NCBI GenBank assembly: GCA_000016765.1
Contig: CP000699.1
Coordinates: 1,116,001 to 1,180,000 of the forward strand
Reading direction: 5' to 3'
From: Rhizorhabdus wittichii RW1
GTDB lineage: Bacteria; Pseudomonadota; Alphaproteobacteria; Sphingomonadales; Sphingomonadaceae
Length of the DNA: 64,000 bases
Made by a program: the position numbers and the translations under genes. This document shows positions 53,653 through 62,839 of this stretch, piece after piece. The notes below the pieces were generated by a model. That model worked only from the letters and a program-made list of their open reading frames with translations. It was not told where the DNA came from and ran no database searches. The first letter of the stretch is position 1. Every line of letters begins with the position of its first letter.

Positions 53653-55134
53653 ATGCCGTCCATCGTCTCGCGCCGCATCGCCGCGATGCTGCTCGCCACC
53701 GTCGCCGTCGCGCCCGCCACGGCCGCGCCGCTCGACGCGCAGCAGACCGCCCAGATCCTGAAGCTGGCCCAGGCGCAGGCGCCCGCGATGGACAAGGCGG
53801 CGCTGGCAATCTGGAACTTCGCCGAGGTCGGCTATCAGGAGCAGCGCAGCTCGGCCCTGCTCCAGGCACAGCTCAAATCCTCCGGCTTCACCGTCACGCC
53901 CGGCGTGGCCGGCATGCCGACGGCCTTCGTCGCCAGCTATCGCAACGGCGACGGGCCCGTGATCGCCATCCTCGCCGAGTTCGACGCCCTGCCCGGCCTG
54001 GCGCAGACCGCCGATCCGGTGCGGACGCCGATCGCCGGCCAGCGGGCGGGCCATGGTTGCGGCCATAATCTGTTCGGGGCGGCCTCGGCCGCCGCGGCGA
54101 TCGCGGTGCGCAACTGGATGGTCGCGCAGGGCGTGAAGGGCGAGATCCGCGTCTATGGCGCGCCGGCGGAGGAAGGCGGATCGGGCAAGGTCTACCTGGT
54201 GCGCGACGGCCTGTTCAAGGATGTCGACGTCACCCTGCACTGGCATCCCGGCAGCACGAACGACGCTTCCCAGACGTCGTCGCTCGCCAATATCTCGGGC
54301 AAGTTCCGCTTCCACGGCGTCGCCGCCCATGCCGCCGCCGCGCCCGATCGCGGCCGCTCGGCGCTCGACGGCGTCCAGGTCATGACCACCGCCGTCGAAT
54401 TCCTGCGCGAGCATGTGCCGGACGGCACCCGCATCCACTATGTCATCACCAATGGCGGCAAGGCACCGAACGTCGTCCCCGACTTCGCCGAGCTGTACCT
54501 CTATGTCCGGCATGGCGATCCCCAGGTGGTCAAGGACGTCTGGGCGCGGGTCCTCAAGGCGGCCGAGGGCGCCGCGATCGCGACCGGAACGACCACCGAC
54601 CATGAGATCACCGGCGGGGTCTATTCGCTGCTGCCCAACGAAACCCTGATGAAGGCGATGGACGAGAGCCTCCACGCGGTGCCGATCACGCCCTGGTCCG
54701 ACGGCGAGCAGGCGTTCGCGACGAAGATCGCGCAGGGCTTTGCCGGCAAACCCGCCGTGCTGGACGCCACCGTGATCGAGACGGCCACCTTCCGGGGAAC
54801 AGGCGGCCTCAGCCAGGGGTCGACCGACGTGTCGGACGTGAGCTGGACGGTGCCGACGGTCGGCCTCTCGACGATGACCTATGTGCCCGGCACCCCCGGC
54901 CATAGCTGGCAGGCGACCGCCGCCGCCGGCTCGCCGGTCGGCCTGAAGGGCGCCCGGACAGCGGCGGAAACGCTGGCGCTGACGGCCGGACGCCTGCTGG
55001 TCGACCGCGATCTGGTGGCCGCGGCGAAGCAGGAATTCCAGAAGGCGCGCGGCGACGACTTCGTCTACAAGGCGATGGTCGGCGACCGGAAGCCTCCGCT
55101 CGACTATCGCAAGGACAGCGCCGGTTCGGAGTGA
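53653..55134 (+). CDS. Exported M20-family amidohydrolase (AbgB/aminoacylase-like)
   Basis: A 493-residue protein with a signal peptide (cleavage near ATA-APLDA). The M20/M40 motifs are ILAEFDALPG, AGHGCGHNLFGA with metal-site Cys and His, GAPAEEGG with the catalytic Glu, and HAAAAPDRGRSALD of the dimerisation lid. LHWHPGS carries another metal His. It resembles AbgB-type p-aminobenzoyl-glutamate hydrolases and releases an acid from an amide, likely in the periplasm. A GGAGGAG site precedes ATG 53653. A weak GC hairpin follows before the convergent lrp gene. Confidence 0.88.
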   Translation: MPSIVSRRIAAMLLATVAVAPATAAPLDAQQTAQILKLAQAQAPAMDKAALAIWNFAEVGYQEQRSSALLQAQLKSSGFTVTPGVAGMPTAFVASYRNGDGPVIAILAEFDALPGLAQTADPVRTPIAGQRAGHGCGHNLFGAASAAAAIAVRNWMVAQGVKGEIRVYGAPAEEGGSGKVYLVRDGLFKDVDVTLHWHPGSTNDASQTSSLANISGKFRFHGVAAHAAAAPDRGRSALDGVQVMTTAVEFLREHVPDGTRIHYVITNGGKAPNVVPDFAELYLYVRHGDPQVVKDVWARVLKAAEGAAIATGTTTDHEITGGVYSLLPNETLMKAMDESLHAVPITPWSDGEQAFATKIAQGFAGKPAVLDATVIETATFRGTGGLSQGSTDVSDVSWTVPTVGLSTMTYVPGTPGHSWQATAAAGSPVGLKGARTAAETLALTAGRLLVDRDLVAAAKQEFQKARGDDFVYKAMVGDRKPPLDYRKDSAGSE

Positions 55135-55173
55135 CCGGGATCCGGGAGGTGTGGGCCGCTTGGTCCACTCCTC

Positions 55174-55605
55174 CTAAAGCACCGCGGATCGCCGGCTCGA
55201 CAGCAGGATATTGCTCTCGGTCAGGTTGACGCCGTCGATCAGCCTGATCTGGCGCAGCACCTCATCGAAGCTCCGCAGGTCCGACGCTTCGAGTTCGGCG
55301 ATCAGGTCCCAGCGGCCGTTGGTGCTGTGGACGGTCTCGACCTCGGCGATGCGCAGGAGCTGCTGCGTCACCCGGTCCGCCATGCGGCCCGTCACCTCGA
55401 CCTGCACGAAGGCGCGGACGGTCGCGGCGCGGAAACCGGCGCCGGTTTCGATGGTGAAGGCCTTGATCATGCCCGTTTCGACCAGCCGGTCGATGCGGCT
55501 CTTCACGGTCGCGCGCGATACCCCCGTCGCGCTCGCGAGGCTGGCGACCGGCAGGCGGGAATCGCGCGTGAGATAGCGCAGCAGTTGCTGGTCGAGTTCG
55601 TCCAT
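55174..55605 (-). CDS. Lrp/AsnC-family transcriptional regulator
   Basis: A 143-residue protein. The N-terminal winged helix (LDQQLLRYLTRDSRLPVASLA, with recognition helix SRATVKSRIDRL) is followed by a RAM ligand domain (AFVQVEVTGRM, TVHSTNGRWDLIAEL). Such proteins sense amino acids. It faces the arginase gene across a 155-base AT-rich gap, which suggests it controls arginase and ornithine cyclodeaminase in response to arginine or ornithine (inference). Confidence 0.9.
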   Translation of the reverse strand: MDELDQQLLRYLTRDSRLPVASLASATGVSRATVKSRIDRLVETGMIKAFTIETGAGFRAATVRAFVQVEVTGRMADRVTQQLLRIAEVETVHSTNGRWDLIAELEASDLRSFDEVLRQIRLIDGVNLTESNILLSSRRSAVL

Positions 55606-55760
55606 CGCGCGTCCCCGGATTGAACAGAGTGGTAAAAATTACCTATCAAAATGCTCAAACAATCCAAACTTAATGTCACTTCTTCGACTTTACGCCAAAC
55701 GCGCGTCCCTCCAGTTTCGAACGGGCCCCGCCGCTGCGGGGTCGAAAGGGTGGAGAGGAC

Positions 55761-56717
55761 ATGGAGAAGCGAAGGATCGCGTTGGTGGGCGCGCCGGTCG
55801 CCCTGGGCGCGAGCCGGCCCGGCTGCGCGATGGGGCCCGAGGCGATGCGCATCGCCGGCCTGGCGGAGGCGCTCGCCGAGCTCGGCCATGAGGTGTCGGA
55901 CCATGGCGATGTCGCCCCGATGCGCGCGGACGACGTCTCGCTCGAAGGCCATGCCCGCCATGCCGCCCATATCGCTGGCTGGGCGCGGGCGCTCGACGAG
56001 GCCGCCTATGGCCTGCTGAAGGACGGACGGCTGCCGATCTTCATGGGCGGCGACCATGCGCTCGCGATGGGCACCGTCTCGGGCGCGGCGCGCCACGCCC
56101 ACGAACAGGGGCGGCCGCTCTGCGTGCTCTGGCTCGACGCCCATGCCGACTTCAACACGCCGACGACGTCGGAGTCGGGCAACATGCACGGGATGCCGGT
56201 GGCCTTCTACTGCGGCGAGGCGGGGTTCGAAGGCATCCTGCCCGCCGGCCGCCCCACCGTGGCGCCGCGCAACGTCTTCATGGTCGGCATCCGATCGGTG
56301 GATGCGCGCGAGCGCGAGCTGATCGCCGCGCGCGGCGTCCGGGTGTTCGACATGCGCGCGATCGACGAGTTCGGCGTCGCCGCGATCGTCCGGCGCATCC
56401 TGGCCGAGGTCGAGCGGATCGGCGCGATGCTGCACGTCAGCCTCGACGTCGATTTCCTCGATCCCACGATCGCCCCCGGCGTCGGCACCGCGGTCGGCGG
56501 CGGCGCCAATCTGCGCGAGGCGCATCTGATCATGGAGATGCTCTGCGAATCCGGCCTGACCAGCTCGATGGATATCGCCGAGCTCAACCCATATCTCGAC
56601 GAGCGCGGCCGCAGCGCCCGCCTGCTCGCCGATCTCGCCGCCAGCCTGTTCGGCCGGCAGGTCCTCGACAAGGTCTCGACGCTCGCCACCGTGAAAGGAT
56701 TGCAGAATGCCGCTTAA
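55761..56717 (+). CDS. rocF: Arginase (ureohydrolase family)
   Basis: A 318-residue protein. The binuclear manganese ligands are His99 in GGDHALAMG, Asp126, His128 and Asp130 in DAHADFN, and the aspartates of SLDVDFLDP. NMHGMPVAF is the substrate-side loop of arginases. It converts arginine to ornithine and urea. A GGAGAGGAC site precedes ATG 55761. The ornithine cyclodeaminase gene overlaps its end by 11 bases, giving a two-step arginine-to-proline route. The divergent Lrp gene is the likely regulator. Confidence 0.93.
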   Translation: MEKRRIALVGAPVALGASRPGCAMGPEAMRIAGLAEALAELGHEVSDHGDVAPMRADDVSLEGHARHAAHIAGWARALDEAAYGLLKDGRLPIFMGGDHALAMGTVSGAARHAHEQGRPLCVLWLDAHADFNTPTTSESGNMHGMPVAFYCGEAGFEGILPAGRPTVAPRNVFMVGIRSVDARERELIAARGVRVFDMRAIDEFGVAAIVRRILAEVERIGAMLHVSLDVDFLDPTIAPGVGTAVGGGANLREAHLIMEMLCESGLTSSMDIAELNPYLDERGRSARLLADLAASLFGRQVLDKVSTLATVKGLQNAA

Positions 56718-57747
56718 CACCGTCCCCTTCGTCAGCGTCGATCATATGATGCGGATCGTGCTCGACATCGGCGTCGAACGCGTGCTGGTCGAGCTGGCCG
56801 ACTATGTCGAGGATGATTTCCGGCGCTGGGACTGCTTCGACAAGACGCCCCGGGTGGCGTCGCATTCGCGGGAAGGCGTCATCGAGCTGATGCCGACCAG
56901 CGACGGCGAGGTCTACGGCTTCAAATATGTGAACGGCCATCCGAGCAACATGCAGCGCGGCCTCCAGACGGTGACGGCGTTCGGCGTCCTCGCGGCGGTC
57001 GACAGCGGCTATCCGCTGATGCTGTCCGAAATGACCCTGCTGACCGCGCTGCGCACCGCCGCGACCTCGGCGGTCGCCGCGCGCCACCTGGCGCCGGCCG
57101 ACGCGCATCGCATGGCGATCATCGGCAATGGCGCGCAGGCCGAGTTCCAGGCGCTCGCCTTCAAGGCGATCCTCGGCATCACCGAGATATCGCTCTACGA
57201 CATCGATCCGGCCGCCACCCGGAAATGCGTCGGCAACCTGCGCAGCCACGGCTTCGACATCCGCGTGGCGAACAGCGCCGAGGAGGCGGTCCAGGGCGCG
57301 CAGATCGTCACCACCGTCACCGCCGACAAGCAATATGCGACGATCCTGACCGACAACATGATCGGCTCGGGCGTCCACATCAACGCGATCGGCGGCGATT
57401 GCCCCGGCAAGACCGAGCTGCACCGCGACATCCTGCTGCGCAGCAGCATCTTCGTGGAGTTCACGCCGCAGACCCGCATCGAGGGCGAGATCCAGCAGCT
57501 CGCCCCCGACCATCCCGTGTCCGAGCTGTGGGAGGTGATCGCGGGCCGGGCCGAAGGCCGCACCTCCCCCGACCAGATCACGCTGTTCGACTCGGTGGGC
57601 TTCGCGATCGAGGATTTCGCGGCGCTCCGCTACCTGCGCGACCGGCTGGCCGATACCCGCCACTTCGTCGAACTCGACATGATCGCCGACCCCGACGATC
57701 CCCGCGACCTGTTCGGCATGCTGATGCGCGCGCGGGAATATTGCTGA
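56707..57747 (+). CDS. ocd: Ornithine cyclodeaminase
   Basis: A 346-residue protein. The NAD-binding segment IIGNGAQAEFQALAF, the substrate region SREGVIELMPTSDGEVYGFKYVN (with Lys), and INAIGGDCPGKTEL with its catalytic Asp are the hallmarks of ornithine cyclodeaminase in the mu-crystallin superfamily. It makes proline and ammonia from ornithine using NAD. It overlaps the arginase gene by 11 bases and shares its promoter. A perfect terminator stem follows. Confidence 0.93.
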   Translation: MPLNTVPFVSVDHMMRIVLDIGVERVLVELADYVEDDFRRWDCFDKTPRVASHSREGVIELMPTSDGEVYGFKYVNGHPSNMQRGLQTVTAFGVLAAVDSGYPLMLSEMTLLTALRTAATSAVAARHLAPADAHRMAIIGNGAQAEFQALAFKAILGITEISLYDIDPAATRKCVGNLRSHGFDIRVANSAEEAVQGAQIVTTVTADKQYATILTDNMIGSGVHINAIGGDCPGKTELHRDILLRSSIFVEFTPQTRIEGEIQQLAPDHPVSELWEVIAGRAEGRTSPDQITLFDSVGFAIEDFAALRYLRDRLADTRHFVELDMIADPDDPRDLFGMLMRAREYC

Positions 57748-57750
57748 CGG

Positions 57751-57793
57751 GCCGCAGCGTCACGGCCCTTCCCTTCGGCCGTGACGCTGCGGC
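57751..57793 (+). terminator. Perfect 17-bp terminator hairpin
   Basis: GCCGCAGCGTCACGGCC (57751-57767) pairs without mismatch with 57777-57793 around a 9-base pyrimidine loop, followed by GTTT. It lies 3 bases after the ornithine cyclodeaminase stop. Unlike the composite repeats, it has no second copy seen in the window. Confidence 0.82.
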
Positions 57794-57818
57794 GTTTAGC
57801 GACTAATCTTCCGGGACG

Positions 57819-58586
57819 ATGACGACGATCCTGGACGATTCCGAGCCGAAGGCGCCGCGCACCCGGCGGAAGTACAGCAGCCCCGGCATGACCGAACGTC
57901 GCCAGCGGATCATCGAGACCGCCCACCAGATATTGGGCGAAGGCGGGGTCCATGCGCTGACCATCGACCGGCTGAGCCGCGAGGCCGACGTCGCGCCGCG
58001 CACCCTCTACCGCCTCTATGGCGACAAGGAGGGGGTGATCTTCGCAACCGTCGCCGAGCGGCTGCGCGAGGTGCGCGCCCATATCGCGCGCATGCACAAG
58101 GACTACACCATCGACGTCGTGTTCGCCGAACTCGACTGGATGGTGTCCGAAATGTACCGCGACGCGCTCTACGCGCGGACCGTCATCGACTTCTTCTTCT
58201 CGTCGCTGCCCCGCCCGGCGGCGATCCGCGAGCTGGGCTCGGTCGCCTATAACCGGTTCCGCAACTGGATGGACCGCGAGATTCGCGCCGGCCACGGCTG
58301 CGACGGGCTCGACCTCGAACGGATCGCGCAGGAACTGGTGGAGACCGAGTTCGTCGTCTACCATCGCTGGGCGGTCGGCTCGATCGACGGCCCGACCTGC
58401 TGCCTCGAGCTCCACGCCAATTTCCTGAAGAGCGCGATCCTCGTCCTCGACGGCCCCGAACGCCGCGCCTATGTCGAACTGCTCGGCGAGAAGCATCGCG
58501 CGCTGGGGATGAGCGCGATCGGCGCCGCCGCCTCGACCAACCGGGCCGAGCGCGACGCCGGGGTTCACTTCATCGGCAAGGCATAG
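57819..58586 (+). CDS. TetR/AcrR-family transcriptional regulator
   Basis: A 255-residue protein with an extended N-terminal arm before the helix-turn-helix (about residues 28-75: RRQRIIETAHQILGEGGVHA, then VAPRTLYRLYGDKEGVI). The long C-terminal domain has an unusual FFFSSLPRP stretch. Its end overlaps the convergent PQQ dehydrogenase stop by 22 bases. It may control the leftward operon 64000-58565 (inference). It is not close in sequence to the TetR at 16942, and no copy of the shared dyad was seen near it. Confidence 0.85.
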   Translation: MTTILDDSEPKAPRTRRKYSSPGMTERRQRIIETAHQILGEGGVHALTIDRLSREADVAPRTLYRLYGDKEGVIFATVAERLREVRAHIARMHKDYTIDVVFAELDWMVSEMYRDALYARTVIDFFFSSLPRPAAIRELGSVAYNRFRNWMDREIRAGHGCDGLDLERIAQELVETEFVVYHRWAVGSIDGPTCCLELHANFLKSAILVLDGPERRAYVELLGEKHRALGMSAIGAAASTNRAERDAGVHFIGKA

Positions 58587-60574
58587 GCGACGATCTCGTC
58601 CGAGCGCGGCGTCTGGAACCACATATGCTGGCCGGACGCGACCACCACATATTGGCGGCCGCCGGCCATGTAGCTCATCGGCGTGGTCTGGCTGCCGCCG
58701 GGCAGCCGGTCGCGCCACAATTCCTTGCCGGTCCGCATGTCGATCGCGCGCAGATGGCGGTCCATCGTCGCGGCGATGAACAACACCCCGCCCGCCGTCG
58801 CCACCGGCCCGCCGATATTGGGCGTGCCGAGCGCGACGTCGAACGGCAACGGGATCGGCAGCCTGTCGTTGATCGTGCCGAGCGGCACGTCCCACAAGGT
58901 CGCGCCGGTTTTCAGGTCGATCGCGGTCAGCCCGCCCCAGGGCGGCGGGGTGCAGGGCGCGCCGAACGGCGACAGCAGCCATTCGCGCTTCACCTCATAG
59001 GGCGTGCCCGCCATCGGCGAGACATCCTCGGTCGCCGACAGCTGGACGGTGCCGCTGCCGCCGGGCTTGCGCTTGCGCAGCCTGATCACCGACGCGACCC
59101 GGCTGGAGTTGATGAAGAAGACCTGCCGCGCCGGATCGATCGCACCAGCCCCCCAGTTGGCGCCGCCCGAGGCGGCCGGATAGGTGATCGTCCCGCGCTC
59201 GGTGATCGGCGTGAACAATCCTTCGGAGCGATAGCGCGCGATCAGGTCGCGGCATTTCGCCTTGTCCCAGGGGGTGAAGCCCCAGGCCTGGTCGGGGGTG
59301 ATCTTCTGCGGGACGATCGGCCTGGGCAGGCGCGGGCGCGGCTGGGTCGGCGACAGCCATTCGCCGGGGACGCCGCCCTGCGGCACCGGCACCTCGTCGA
59401 TCGGGAAGAGCGGCGCGCCGGTGCGCCGGTCGAAGACGAAGACATAGCCCTGCTTGGTCGGCTGGACGAGCGCGGGGATGCGCCGGCCGCCGCGATCGAT
59501 GTCGACCAGCGTCGGCTGGGCCGGGATGTCATAGTCCCAGATGTCGTGGTGGATGAGCTGCCGGGCCCAGACCAGCCGGCCGGTCGCCGCGTCGAGCGCG
59601 ACGACGCTGTTGGCGTGGCGATTGTCGCCGGGGCGCAGGCCGCCATAATAATCGGGCGAGGCGCTCGACGTCGGCAGGTAGACCATGTCGAGCTCGGGAT
59701 CGCCCGATATCACCGACCAGACATTGGCGGCGCCGGTGGTGCGACGGCTGTCGCCCATCCAGTCGCGATCGGGCCCGCCCTGCTGCGGGATCGGGTCGAA
59801 GGTCCAGATCTCCCGGCCCGATCGCGCGTCGAAGGCGCGGATGATGCCGCGCGGCGCGTTGGCGCGGACATTGTCGAGCACCGAGGTGCCGATGACGATT
59901 CTGTCGCGCACGATCGCCGCCGGCGCGGCCAGCTTGACCTCGCCGACATGGTGGAGCTTGCCGGGATCGACCCGCACCGTGCCGCCCTCTCCGAAGCCCG
60001 CGCAGGGCCGCCCGGTCCGGGCGTCGAGCGCGATGACGCGCATGTCGACGGTGGCGAGGATGATGCGGGTCGCGCACATCCCCGCCGGATCGGCCGCGCG
60101 GGCGTCGCGCCATTGCGAGACGCCCCGGCAGATATATTGGTCGGGCAGCTTGAAGCTGCGATCGACCTTCGCGTCATAGGTCCATTTCTCGCGCCCCGTC
60201 GCCGGATCGAGCGCGATCACCCGACCGAACGGCGTGCAGGTGATGAGCGACCCGGCCGCCAGGATCGGCGTGGTCTCGTTGGTGCTGTTGACCTGCATGC
60301 CCTCCGGCCGGCGCGCGAGCTCGCCGGTCGAATAGCGCCAGGCGACCCTCAGATGCGCGACATTGCCGGGGGTGATCTGGGCGGCCGGGGTGAAGCGCGT
60401 GCCGCCGGCGGTCGCGCCCCACTGGTCCCACGGCGTATCCGCCGGGGAATGGGTGGTGATCCGCAGCGGCCCGAGCGGCGGCAGCAGCCTGACGCCCCAC
60501 GCGACCGCATAGGCGAGCAGCAGCAGCGCCACGACGGCGAGCGCCGCCCTCCCCAGCCGACGCCCCCGCGCCAT
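58565..60574 (-). CDS. Membrane-anchored PQQ-dependent dehydrogenase (glucose/quinate dehydrogenase-like)
   Basis: The protein has 669 residues. One N-terminal transmembrane segment (LAVVALLLLAYAVAWG) precedes a beta-propeller with repeated Trp-docking phrases: IALDPATGREKWTYDA, VIALDARTGRP, AFDARSGREIWTF, AIDMRTGKELWR. HHDIWDYDIPAQPTL is a conserved active-side stretch of the membrane-bound glucose/quinate dehydrogenase group. It lacks the four extra transmembrane helices of classical Gcd and has no heme c site. It oxidises a polyol or alcohol in the periplasm and feeds quinone. It starts one base after the lipoyl protein gene stop. Confidence 0.88.
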   Translation of the reverse strand: MARGRRLGRAALAVVALLLLAYAVAWGVRLLPPLGPLRITTHSPADTPWDQWGATAGGTRFTPAAQITPGNVAHLRVAWRYSTGELARRPEGMQVNSTNETTPILAAGSLITCTPFGRVIALDPATGREKWTYDAKVDRSFKLPDQYICRGVSQWRDARAADPAGMCATRIILATVDMRVIALDARTGRPCAGFGEGGTVRVDPGKLHHVGEVKLAAPAAIVRDRIVIGTSVLDNVRANAPRGIIRAFDARSGREIWTFDPIPQQGGPDRDWMGDSRRTTGAANVWSVISGDPELDMVYLPTSSASPDYYGGLRPGDNRHANSVVALDAATGRLVWARQLIHHDIWDYDIPAQPTLVDIDRGGRRIPALVQPTKQGYVFVFDRRTGAPLFPIDEVPVPQGGVPGEWLSPTQPRPRLPRPIVPQKITPDQAWGFTPWDKAKCRDLIARYRSEGLFTPITERGTITYPAASGGANWGAGAIDPARQVFFINSSRVASVIRLRKRKPGGSGTVQLSATEDVSPMAGTPYEVKREWLLSPFGAPCTPPPWGGLTAIDLKTGATLWDVPLGTINDRLPIPLPFDVALGTPNIGGPVATAGGVLFIAATMDRHLRAIDMRTGKELWRDRLPGGSQTTPMSYMAGGRQYVVVASGQHMWFQTPRSDEIVAYALPMK

Positions 60575-60575
60575 G

Positions 60576-60815
60576 TCAGGCCGCGATCGTCGCGATATGG
60601 GCGCGCACCTCGACGGTATCGCCCTCCTGCGCGAGAATTTCGGTCAGCGTCCCCGCGCCGGGCGACGGCACCTCGACCGTGGTCTTGGCCGCCTCGATCT
60701 CGAGCAGCGGCTCGCCCGCCTCGACAGGGTCGCCGACCGCCTTGATCCAGCGGACGATCTCCGCCTCCTGCATGCCCATGCCGAACTGGGGCAGCAGCAC
60801 CTTGATATTGGCCAT
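60576..60815 (-). CDS. Stand-alone lipoyl (biotinyl-lipoyl) carrier protein
   Basis: The whole protein is one lipoyl domain of 79 residues. Lys44 in EIEAAKTTVEV is at the modification site, preceded by the usual WxKxxGDxV pattern (WIKAVGDPVEAGEPL). AAKT replaces the more common TDKA; this motif occurs in lipoyl and biotinyl carriers, so biotin is an alternative. The start at 60815 has AAGGGAG upstream. It follows E1beta after 14 bases, but no acyltransferase domain is attached or encoded nearby, unlike the E2 at 39542. Confidence 0.85.
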   Translation of the reverse strand: MANIKVLLPQFGMGMQEAEIVRWIKAVGDPVEAGEPLLEIEAAKTTVEVPSPGAGTLTEILAQEGDTVEVRAHIATIAA

Positions 60816-60829
60816 GCTCGCGTCTCCCT

Positions 60830-61822
60830 TCAGGCGTTTTCGGGCTGGCGGACGCCGACCAGCTTGCGGGCGGCCGCGACGATGCGTTCGGGCGACGGAT
60901 AGAGCGCCTTCTCGATCGCCGGGGAGAAGGGCAGGTGCGTGTCGGCGGTGGCGATCCGCAGCACCGGGCCGCGCAGCGCGTCGAAGGCGCGTTCGGCGAT
61001 GATCGCGGCGATCTCGCTGCCCGCGCTGCACGTCTGGTGCGCGGGATCGACCGTGATCGCCCGGCCGGTCTTGCGCACGGACCGGAGGATCAGCTCCTTG
61101 TCGAGCGGGACCAGGCTGCGCGGGTCGACCACCTCGGCCGAGATGCCCTCCGCGGCGAGGTCGTTCGCCGCCTTGAGCGCCAGCGGCACCGCGCCGCCGA
61201 TCGCGATGATCGAGACGTCGCTGCCCTCGCGCTTGATGTCGCCCTTGCCGAGCGGGATCAGGAAGTCGGGATCGTCGGGCAGCTCCGCCTTCGACATCCA
61301 GCAGGTCGAATCCTCGAAGCAGAGCACCGGATCGTCGTCGCGGACCGCCGCCTTGAGCATGCCCTTCATGTCATGGGCGTTGGACGGGACCATGATCTTC
61401 AGCCCCGGCACGTTCATGAACATCGAATAGTTGCGGTCGGAATGCTGCGCGGCGTTGGAATTGCCGTAGAACAGGCAGCTGCGGATCACGAGCGGCAGCC
61501 GCGCCTGCCCGCCATAGATGTAGCGCGACTTGGCGATGATGCTCATGATCTGGTCCATCGCCGGATAGAGGAAGGAGGAGATCGTCGCGTCGACGATCGG
61601 CCGCATGCCGACCATCGCCGCCCCGCCCGCCGCGCCGATGAAGCCGTTCTCCGAGATCGGCGTGTCGCGCACCCGTTCGGTCCCGAAGGCGTCGACGAAG
61701 CCCGTCGTCGTGCCGAACACGTTGCAGATGATGTCCTCGCCCATGATGAAGACGCGCTCGTCGCGGGTCATCTCCTCATATTGGGCCTGGCGGATCGCCT
61801 CCAGGAAGGTCGCCTTTGCCAT
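60830..61822 (-). CDS. 2-oxoacid dehydrogenase E1 beta subunit
   Basis: A 330-residue protein. The motifs are MGEDIICNVFGTTTGFVDAFG, TPISENGFIGAAGGAAMVGM with the cofactor-activating Glu, and the C-terminal PAHQTCSAGSEIAAIIAE. It differs clearly from the E1beta at 40725 (CLFYGNSNAAQHSD in place of RTQHGGG), so it belongs to another subfamily and substrate. It lies 11 bases after E1alpha. GAGGAGAG precedes the start at 61822. Confidence 0.92.
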   Translation of the reverse strand: MAKATFLEAIRQAQYEEMTRDERVFIMGEDIICNVFGTTTGFVDAFGTERVRDTPISENGFIGAAGGAAMVGMRPIVDATISSFLYPAMDQIMSIIAKSRYIYGGQARLPLVIRSCLFYGNSNAAQHSDRNYSMFMNVPGLKIMVPSNAHDMKGMLKAAVRDDDPVLCFEDSTCWMSKAELPDDPDFLIPLGKGDIKREGSDVSIIAIGGAVPLALKAANDLAAEGISAEVVDPRSLVPLDKELILRSVRKTGRAITVDPAHQTCSAGSEIAAIIAERAFDALRGPVLRIATADTHLPFSPAIEKALYPSPERIVAAARKLVGVRQPENA

Positions 61823-61833
61823 GTCTGCTCTCC

Positions 61834-62829
61834 TCAGGCGGTGATGAAGTCGGGGATCGGCAGCCGGTCGACGAACACGTCGTCGAACGCCTCGGCCTGT
61901 TCGGGCCAGGCGCTGTCGCGCGCGAATTGCAGCGCGTCGGCGACCTCGTCGGCGACCTCGCGCTCGATCGCGTCGAGCAGCGCGGCGGCGGTCCCGCCGG
62001 CGATCAGCTTCGCGCGGTAGAGGGCCAGCGGGTCGCGCTTGCGCCATTCGTCGACCTCGCCGCCGCGATCGAGCAGGACGCGGCCCATGTTCACCGCATG
62101 GTCGGCGTAGCGATAGGTCTTGGTCTCGACGAGGGTCGGCCCGCCGCCGGTGCGGGCGCGCCCGACCGCCTCGGCCACCGCCGCCTCGACCGCGTCGACG
62201 TCCTGCCCGTCGACGATGATCGACGGCATGCCATAGGCCCTGGCGCGCTCGGCGACGTCCTTGACCGGCACCGTCGCGCTCGCCGGGGTCGACACGGCGT
62301 AGCCGTTGTTTTCGCACACGAAGATCGCCGGCAGCGCCCAGACGGCGGCGAGGTTCATGCCCTCGTGGAAGGCGCCCTCGTTGGTCGCGCCGTCGCCGAA
62401 GAAGCACAGCGCCACCCGGCCGTTGCCCTGAAGCTTCGAGCCGAGCGCCGCGCCCGCCGCGACCGGCACGCCCGACCCGACGATGCTGGTCTCGCCGAGG
62501 CTGCCGACCGAGAAGTCGGACAAATGCATCGACCCGCCCTTGCCCTTGCAGATGCCGGTCGCCTTGCCGAGCAGCTCGGCCATCAGCGGGCGGAGCTTCG
62601 CGCCCTTGGCGATCGGATGGCCGTGGCTGCGATGGGTGCCGACCATATAATCGGTGTCGTCCAGCGCCATGCAGGCGCCGACGCCCGACGCCTCCTGTCC
62701 GGCATAGGTGTGGAGCGAGCCGGGGATCTCGCCCTGCGCGTGGATGGCCTCGGCGAGGTCCTCGAACTGGCGGATGCGCTGCATCCGGCGGTATTTCTCG
62801 AGGCTGCGGTCATTCTGTCCGTCGGTCAT
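61834..62829 (-). CDS. 2-oxoacid dehydrogenase E1 alpha subunit
   Basis: A 331-residue protein. The thiamine-diphosphate motif runs from FFGDGATNEG to CENNGYAVST, with HRSHGHPIAKG and GKGGSMHLSD. KTYRYADHAVNMG resembles the loop of acetoin or branched-chain E1 enzymes. It lies 10 bases after the M24 gene and 11 before E1beta in the same operon. The predicted heterotetramer would pass its acyl group to the 79-residue lipoyl protein. Confidence 0.92.
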   Translation of the reverse strand: MTDGQNDRSLEKYRRMQRIRQFEDLAEAIHAQGEIPGSLHTYAGQEASGVGACMALDDTDYMVGTHRSHGHPIAKGAKLRPLMAELLGKATGICKGKGGSMHLSDFSVGSLGETSIVGSGVPVAAGAALGSKLQGNGRVALCFFGDGATNEGAFHEGMNLAAVWALPAIFVCENNGYAVSTPASATVPVKDVAERARAYGMPSIIVDGQDVDAVEAAVAEAVGRARTGGGPTLVETKTYRYADHAVNMGRVLLDRGGEVDEWRKRDPLALYRAKLIAGGTAAALLDAIEREVADEVADALQFARDSAWPEQAEAFDDVFVDRLPIPDFITA

Positions 62830-62839
62830 GATGGTCCTT

